Notes under the pieces: model-generated | Seen by the model: only the letters and a program-made list of their open reading frames with translations | Database searches by the model: none | What the model was told of the DNA's origin: nothing | Assembly (NCBI RefSeq): GCF_004296405.1 | Contig: NZ_PSRR01000027.1 | Coordinates: 1-42,613, forward strand | Direction of reading: 5' to 3' | From: Bradyrhizobium sp. Leo170 | Lineage (GTDB): Bacteria > Pseudomonadota > Alphaproteobacteria > Rhizobiales > Xanthobacteraceae | Length of the DNA: 42,613 nt | Part shown: positions 38,066-42,613 of the stretch, in pieces | Position numbering within the stretch: position 1 is the first letter of the stretch | How the letters are laid out: each line of letters opens with the position of its first letter | Program-made: the position numbers and the translations under genes

Positions 38066-38712
38066 GGCTTCCACTTCAAAAAGTTCGAGATCAGCGCCAG
38101 CCCGAAGCGCTGGCTCTTCTCGGGGTGAAACTGCGTGCCGATCGCGGTGTCTTTTGCAACGACGGCTGTAACCGGGCCGCCGTAATCGGCGCGCGCCAGC
38201 ACGTCCTGCTCATTGGCCGCGTTGAGGTGATAGGAGTGCACGAAGTAAGCGTGGCGGCCATCCGGCCCCAGCGGCAGGCGCTCCAGCACGGGGTGCTCGC
38301 GCAGCACTTCGAGCGTGTTCCAGCCCATGTGCGGGATCTTCAGGTTCTCCTCGCGCGGCTGAATCTTCTCGACGTCACCTTCGACCCAGTTGAAGCCGTC
38401 GGTCGTCACATGCTCCTTGCCGCGTGTCGCCATCAACTGCATGCCGACGCAGATGCCGAAGAACGGCCGCGCCTTGACCCGCACCGCTTCCGTCAAAGCC
38501 TCGAGCATACCGTCGAGCGCATCGACGCCCCGGCGGCAATCGGCGAAGGCGCCGACGCCCGGCAGCACGATGCGGTCGGCGCGGAACACCGCGTCGGGAT
38601 CGCGCGTCACCATGATCTTCTGCGGATCTTCCATGCTGCGCGCGGCGCGCTCGAACGCTTTCGCCGCCGAGTGCAGGTTGCCCGAACCGTAATCGATGAT
38701 GGCAACCGTCAT
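38062..38712 (-). CDS. hisH: Imidazole glycerol phosphate synthase, glutamine amidotransferase subunit
   Basis: The product is 216 aa. The glutaminase catalytic Cys lies in [11 protein letters not shown] and the His-Glu pair in [23 protein letters not shown] and [11 protein letters not shown] are the N-terminal signatures. It supplies ammonia to HisF. Its ATG overlaps the stop of the upstream DUF2628 gene (ATGA), and its stop overlaps the hisA start. Confidence 0.97.
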   Translation of the reverse strand: MTVAIIDYGSGNLHSAAKAFERAARSMEDPQKIMVTRDPDAVFRADRIVLPGVGAFADCRRGVDALDGMLEALTEAVRVKARPFFGICVGMQLMATRGKEHVTTDGFNWVEGDVEKIQPREENLKIPHMGWNTLEVLREHPVLERLPLGPDGRHAYFVHSYHLNAANEQDVLARADYGGPVTAVVAKDTAIGTQFHPEKSQRFGLALISNFLKWKP

Positions 38713-39239
38713 CGCGATCCTCCCGGCTCTGGAAACAACCCGATAATGCCGCCCTGCGGCAGCGGCGGCGGCTTGGAGAACGGCTGGCCCGGATTGTTCC
38801 GCGTCGGCGGCGGGCCGCCGCGGTCGACCGACCATTGGTCGTTGACCACGCCACGATGCGCCGCGGTCCAGCGATCGAAAAAACGACGCTCGGCGGATTC
38901 CTCGTCATCGGCCACGACGATGTCGAGCTGACGCCATCTGCCGCGCGACAAGGTCCAGCGCTTCAGGCTTGCGGCCTCGAACCCCAAGAGCAGCGCCAGC
39001 ACGACATCAACGGCCAGGATCGTACCGCGGCCGATGCCGAGCTTTGCCAAGCCGTAATCGATCGCCGCCATCAGCAAGACCCAGCCGATCAGCGCCAGCC
39101 ACAGCCGGTGCCAGGCCAGCCAGATCACGCTCGCAATGGCCGCCCAGAAATGAAAGCCGTCGCGCACGAAGGTGAACTTGTCGGTTGCCGCAAGATCGGC
39201 ATTGTTCCCTACGGGGGCATGCACTGTGTAGACCGGCAT
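38709..39239 (-). CDS. DUF2628 membrane protein inside the his operon
   Basis: The product is 176 aa. It starts [19 protein letters not shown] and contains [35 protein letters not shown], the DUF2628 signature. Three hydrophobic helices lie at about residues 30-48, 50-68 and 78-95. The C-terminal 80 residues are cytoplasmic and Pro/Gly-rich. Function is unknown. Its stop overlaps the hisH start, so it is translated with hisH. In alphaproteobacteria this gene is often found at this place in the his cluster. Confidence 0.8.
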   Translation of the reverse strand: MPVYTVHAPVGNNADLAATDKFTFVRDGFHFWAAIASVIWLAWHRLWLALIGWVLLMAAIDYGLAKLGIGRGTILAVDVVLALLLGFEAASLKRWTLSRGRWRQLDIVVADDEESAERRFFDRWTAAHRGVVNDQWSVDRGGPPPTRNNPGQPFSKPPPLPQGGIIGLFPEPGGSR

Positions 39240-39268
39240 CAAAACTCTCCGCCGCGAACTTTTGGTTT

Positions 39269-39342
39269 GAGCATGATCTCCGCGCAAACGCTTCGCGTTT
39301 GTCGCGAGGGAAAGCCGGGACCGAGTTTTCCGGACCATGCCC
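39269..39342. repeat. Palindromic repeat, GAGCATGATC family (copy 4)
   Basis: The element begins GAGCATGATCTCCGCGCAAA and is nearly identical over 48 bases to the reverse complement of the copy between hrcA and grpE. Its right arm is degenerate (GGACCATGCCC). It lies between hisB and the DUF2628 gene, so it would be inside a hisB-hisH transcript. Confidence 0.75.
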
Positions 39343-39348
39343 GGGAAA

Positions 39349-39942
39349 TCAACCGCCGAGCTTGCCCTTGGTGGAGGGCACTTCGCCCGCGGCCTGCGGA
39401 TCGATCGCGACAGCCGCGCGAAGCGCTCTCGCAAGACCCTTGAAACAAGATTCGGCGATATGATGGCTGTTCTCGCCATATAGGGTCTCGACGTGCAAAG
39501 TCACGCCGGCGTTCATCGCAAACGCATTGAACCATTCGCGCACCAGCTCGGTGTCGAACTCCCCGATCTTGTCGCGGGGGAAGGCGACCTTGAACACCAG
39601 CACCGGACGGCCCGAAATGTCGATCACCACGCGCGACAGCGTTTCGTCCATCGGCATGTGGATCGAGGCATAGCGGGTGATGCCCGCCATGTTGCCAAGC
39701 GCCTGTTTCACGGCCTGTCCGAGCGCAATCCCGACATCCTCAGTGGTGTGGTGGTAATCGACGTGGAGATCGCCCTCGGCCCTGACCGTGATATCGATGC
39801 GCGAATGCCGCGCCAGGAGGTCGAGCATATGGTCAAAGAAGCCGATCCCGGTCGAAACCTGGGACACACCGGACCCGTCGAGGTTTACCGCCACCTCGAT
39901 GTCCGTCTCCTTGGTCTTGCGCTTGATCGTCGCCGTGCGCAT
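39349..39942 (-). CDS. hisB: Imidazoleglycerol-phosphate dehydratase
   Basis: The product is 197 aa. Manganese-binding motifs are [24 protein letters not shown] and [10 protein letters not shown], matching the two half-domains of the family; the bifunctional phosphatase domain of enteric HisB is absent. It dehydrates IGP to imidazole acetol phosphate. It is first in the minus-strand his unit. The divergent hslV gene starts about 180 bases away. Confidence 0.97.
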   Translation of the reverse strand: MRTATIKRKTKETDIEVAVNLDGSGVSQVSTGIGFFDHMLDLLARHSRIDITVRAEGDLHVDYHHTTEDVGIALGQAVKQALGNMAGITRYASIHMPMDETLSRVVIDISGRPVLVFKVAFPRDKIGEFDTELVREWFNAFAMNAGVTLHVETLYGENSHHIAESCFKGLARALRAAVAIDPQAAGEVPSTKGKLGG

Positions 39943-40072
39943 GAAAATTGAGCTTTCCCGTGCCGAAAACGGGCGTCTTTTAACAGGCCGATGACCCCTT
40001 CGCTACTGCGGGATGACGCAAAAAGCGGCCAAGTTGCGGCCATGGTGACCGAACAGGCTTCAAATCGGCCGA

Positions 40073-40101
40073 TTGTAAGCCACTGGCCGACCGCCTAAAT
40101 C
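40073..40101 (+). promoter_or_regulatory. Candidate promoter of the hslV operon
   Basis: TTGTAA (40073-40078) and TAAATC (40096-40101) are 17 bases apart and 22 bases before the hslV start codon. The same region reads ATTG-N18-CCTAAAT, a partial match to the RpoH consensus. Neither match is strong, so the sigma factor is uncertain. Confidence 0.35.
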
Positions 40102-40123
40102 TGCTCGGACAAAGAGGTACCCC

Positions 40124-40681
40124 ATGCAAGCATCCCAAAACGAGCCGACCGTCTGGCACGGCACCACGATCGTCACCGTCCGCAAGGGCGGCAAGGTGGT
40201 GATCGGCGGCGACGGACAGGTCTCGATCGGCCAGACCGTGATCAAGGCCAATGCCAAGAAAGTGCGCAGGATCGGCAAGGGCGACGTGATCGGCGGCTTT
40301 GCCGGCGCCACCGCCGACGCCTTCACCCTGTTCGAGCGGCTGGAAAGCAAGCTCGAGCAATATCCGGGACAATTGACCCGGGCGGCCGTGGAGCTGGCCA
40401 AGGACTGGCGCACCGACCGCTATCTGCGGCGGCTGGAGGCGATGATGATCGTCGCCGACAAGGACGTCTCCCTGGTCCTCACCGGAACCGGCGACGTGCT
40501 GGAGCCGGAGGCCGGCGTCATGGCGATCGGCTCGGGCGGCAATTACGCATTGGCCGCGGCGCGCGCCCTGATCGACAGCGACAAGGACGCCGAGGCGATC
40601 GTGCGCCGCTCGCTCGATATCGCCGCCGACATCTGCGTCTACACCAACCGTAACGTGACGATCGAGACGCTGGGCGGCTGA
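40124..40681 (+). CDS. hslV: ATP-dependent protease HslV (ClpQ), proteolytic subunit
   Basis: The product is 185 aa. The short propeptide ends before Thr14 in [13 protein letters not shown], which becomes the N-terminal catalytic threonine after processing. [23 protein letters not shown] and [14 protein letters not shown] are further family signatures of this proteasome-like fold. It assembles with HslU, encoded two genes downstream. A GNAT gene lies between the two. Confidence 0.97.
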   Translation: MQASQNEPTVWHGTTIVTVRKGGKVVIGGDGQVSIGQTVIKANAKKVRRIGKGDVIGGFAGATADAFTLFERLESKLEQYPGQLTRAAVELAKDWRTDRYLRRLEAMMIVADKDVSLVLTGTGDVLEPEAGVMAIGSGGNYALAAARALIDSDKDAEAIVRRSLDIAADICVYTNRNVTIETLGG

Positions 40682-40684
40682 ACC

Positions 40685-41167
40685 TTGCAGTCTTACACCT
40701 TCCGAGAGATGGCGGCGGCCGACCTTGCGCTGATCGAGCGCTGGCTGGCGCTGCCGCATGTCCGGGAATGGTGGGGCGATCCATCCGAGCAATATGCGCT
40801 GGTGAGTGGCGATCTCGATGAGCCGGCGATGGACCAGTTCATCGTCTCAGTCGATGGCAGCGATTTCGGCTACATCCAGTGCTACGCGTTGACGGCCTGG
40901 AATGAAGGTTTCGGAGCACATCCCAAAGGCACACGCGGCATCGATCTCTTCATCGGCGAGCCCGACATGATCGGACGCGGGCACGGCTCGGCATTGATCC
41001 GCCGCTTCGTCATCGAGCGGTTGGGGCAGGGCGCGCCGCGCATCGTCACCGATCCCGATCCGAACAATGCTCGCGCCGTGCGCGCCTATGAGAAAGCGCG
41101 ATTTGAGAAAGTCCGCATGATCGACACGCCCGACGGCCCGGCTCTCTTGATGGTCTGTGACGCATGA
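40685..41167 (+). CDS. GNAT acetyltransferase, aminoglycoside 6'-acetyltransferase-like, between hslV and hslU
   Basis: The product is 160 aa from a TTG three bases after the hslV stop; an ATG at 40709 is less likely. The sequence FREMAAADLALIERWLALPHVREWWGDP and DLFIGEPDMIGRGHGSALIRRFV match the RimJ/AAC(6')-Ib-like GNAT group, with acetyl-CoA motif A in the latter. DPDPNNARAVRAYEKARFEKVR is the terminal motif B. Such chromosomal relatives need not act on antibiotics, and the substrate is unknown. It sits inside the hslVU unit and is probably cotranscribed. Confidence 0.87.
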   Translation: MQSYTFREMAAADLALIERWLALPHVREWWGDPSEQYALVSGDLDEPAMDQFIVSVDGSDFGYIQCYALTAWNEGFGAHPKGTRGIDLFIGEPDMIGRGHGSALIRRFVIERLGQGAPRIVTDPDPNNARAVRAYEKARFEKVRMIDTPDGPALLMVCDA

Positions 41168-41256
41168 CCGCAGGTTACAAACTCGACATGATTTCCGGCC
41201 TGCCGGCAATCTAACCTCAGCTTGCTCTGGCAGCCTTGAACCCCTAGCTAGGTGAC

Positions 41257-42558
41257 ATGACCGACTTCTCCCCCCGCGAAATCGTTTCCGAACTCGACCG
41301 TTTCATCGTCGGCCAGACCGACGCCAAGCGCGCGGTCTCCATCGCCTTGCGCAACCGCTGGCGGCGGCTGCAGCTTTCCGGTTCCCTGCGCGAGGAAGTG
41401 CTGCCGAAGAACATCCTGATGATCGGGCCGACCGGCGTCGGCAAGACCGAAATCGCGCGGCGATTGGCAAAACTCGCCGGCGCGCCCTTCCTCAAGGTCG
41501 AAGCCACCAAGTTCACCGAGGTCGGTTATGTCGGCCGCGACGTCGAGCAGATCGTGCGCGATCTCGTCGAGGTCGCGATTGCGCTGATCCGCGAGCGCAA
41601 GCGAAAGGACGTTCAGGCGCGGGCGCAACTTGCCGCCGAGGAACGCCTGCTGGATGCACTGGTCGGGCCGGCTTCGAGCCCGGCGACGCGGGAATCCTTC
41701 CGCAAGAAATTGCGCGCCGGCGAATTGAACGACAAGGAGATCGAGATCGAGACGCAGTCCTCCGGCGGCTTCCCGATGTTCGAGATCCCGGGCATGCCGG
41801 GCGCGCAGATGGGCGCCATTTCAATCGGCGACATCTTCGGCAAGATGGGTGGCCGCACCAAGACCCGGCGTCTGACCGTGGCGGGCTCGCACGAAATCCT
41901 CGTCAACGAGGAATCCGACAAGCTGCTCGACACCGATCAATTGGTGCAGGAAGCGATCAACGCGGTCGAGAACAACGGCATCGTGTTCCTCGACGAGATC
42001 GACAAGATCTGCGTGCGGGAGAATCGCGCCGGCGGCGACGTCTCGCGCGAGGGCGTGCAGCGCGACCTGCTGCCGCTGATCGAGGGCACCACAGTCTCGA
42101 CCAAGCATGGCCCGGTGAAGACCGATCACATCCTGTTCATCGCCTCCGGCGCGTTCCATATCGCAAAGCCTTCCGACCTGTTGCCGGAATTGCAGGGCCG
42201 CCTGCCGATCCGCGTCGAATTGCAGGCGCTGACCCGAGACGACATGCGCCGCATTCTGACCGAGCCCGAGGCGTCGCTGATCAAGCAATATGTTGCGCTG
42301 ATGCAAACCGAAGGCGTGAAACTGGAGATCACCGACACCGCCATCGACGAGCTCGCCGACGTCGCTGTCGCCGTTAACTCCACTGTCGAGAATATCGGCG
42401 CGCGGCGGCTGCAGACGGTGATGGAGCGGGTGCTGGACGAGATCTCCTTCACCGCGCCCGATCGCCACGGCGACACCATCACGGTCGATGCCGATTATGT
42501 GCGCAAGCATGTCGGCGACCTCGCCAAGAACGCCGACCTGAGCCGCTTTATTTTGTAG
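41257..42558 (+). CDS. hslU: ATP-dependent protease ATPase subunit HslU (ClpY)
   Basis: The product is 433 aa, with an AGGTGAC ribosome site just upstream. Walker A is GPTGVGKT (residues 57-64), Walker B is IVFLDEIDK, and the AAA+ intermediate domain (residues about 110-220) contains the usual Glu/Arg-rich helical region. The pore segment is in [11 protein letters not shown]. The C-terminus SRFIL docks into HslV and opens it. The gene lies 89 bases after the GNAT gene. Confidence 0.98.
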   Translation: MTDFSPREIVSELDRFIVGQTDAKRAVSIALRNRWRRLQLSGSLREEVLPKNILMIGPTGVGKTEIARRLAKLAGAPFLKVEATKFTEVGYVGRDVEQIVRDLVEVAIALIRERKRKDVQARAQLAAEERLLDALVGPASSPATRESFRKKLRAGELNDKEIEIETQSSGGFPMFEIPGMPGAQMGAISIGDIFGKMGGRTKTRRLTVAGSHEILVNEESDKLLDTDQLVQEAINAVENNGIVFLDEIDKICVRENRAGGDVSREGVQRDLLPLIEGTTVSTKHGPVKTDHILFIASGAFHIAKPSDLLPELQGRLPIRVELQALTRDDMRRILTEPEASLIKQYVALMQTEGVKLEITDTAIDELADVAVAVNSTVENIGARRLQTVMERVLDEISFTAPDRHGDTITVDADYVRKHVGDLAKNADLSRFIL

Positions 42559-42569
42559 GCCGTCAATCT

Positions 42570-42601
42570 GTAGCCCGGATGGAGCGAAGCGTAATCCGGG
42601 G
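42570..42601. repeat. GTAGCCCGGATGG-type repeat after hslU
   Basis: This segment matches the element at 26256-26287 in 30 of 32 positions, differing at AGCGAAGCGTAATC against AGCGCAGCGCAATC. It lies 12 bases after the hslU stop near the window end and may continue as a longer palindrome beyond it. Confidence 0.75.
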
Positions 42602-42613
42602 CAGATCGATTGG

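Overview
This GC-rich window looks like chromosomal DNA of a Bradyrhizobium-type alphaproteobacterium (Bradyrhizobium or a close relative such as Rhodopseudomonas). That rests on the protein sequences, on the gene neighbourhoods (grpE/hrcA/rph/rdgB/hemW; hisB-DUF2628-hisH-hisA-hisF-hisE-coaA; hslV/hslU) and on several palindromic intergenic repeat families I associate with that group. Almost all of it is housekeeping DNA. I see no tRNA, rRNA, CRISPR array, insertion sequence, prophage or integrated island.

Layout. 1-6 kb: a Tat-exported flavin amine oxidase (cut by the window edge), a permuted papain-fold hydrolase, and a TonB-dependent receptor divergent from the nickel repressor gene nikR, with a NikR-type operator between them; then a CysZ/EI24-like membrane protein. 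6-9 kb: a two-gene EmrAB-type efflux pump. 9-12 kb: nth, a DUF2244 protein, an AraC-Ogt fusion and a GNAT enzyme. 12-17 kb: dapB and gpmA, an M23 peptidase, a small FMN reductase-pyrF-DUF1330 operon and a PmtA-like methyltransferase. 17-24 kb: the chaperone block dnaK-dnaJ, grpE and the repressor gene hrcA, with a heat-shock sigma factor promoter upstream of dnaK and a terminator hairpin between dnaK and dnaJ. 23.7-26.2 kb: the rph-rdgB-hemW operon. 26.4-30.3 kb: an LpoA-like lipoprotein divergent from rsmI-yraN-gshB. 30.4-32.7 kb: a Tat-exported metallo-beta-lactamase-fold protein, a comM/yifB gene destroyed by an internal deletion, and an unknown small secreted protein. 32.8-35 kb: a hybrid histidine kinase. 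35.2-40 kb: coaA and five his genes on the minus strand. 40-42.6 kb: hslV, an intercalated GNAT gene and hslU.

The most informative observations are: (i) a GTGTGA-N16-TCATAC operator between the receptor and nikR, which points to nickel uptake as the receptor's job; (ii) the deleted comM pseudogene, which keeps the first 42 codons and about 139 C-terminal codons out of frame and lacks the whole AAA+ core; (iii) a CTTG-N17-CCTATAT promoter ahead of dnaK; (iv) four kinds of palindromic repeat, including one nested composite between hemW and the LpoA-like gene and a perfect 30-bp inverted repeat between convergent genes. I found no convincing new defence or biosynthetic system.
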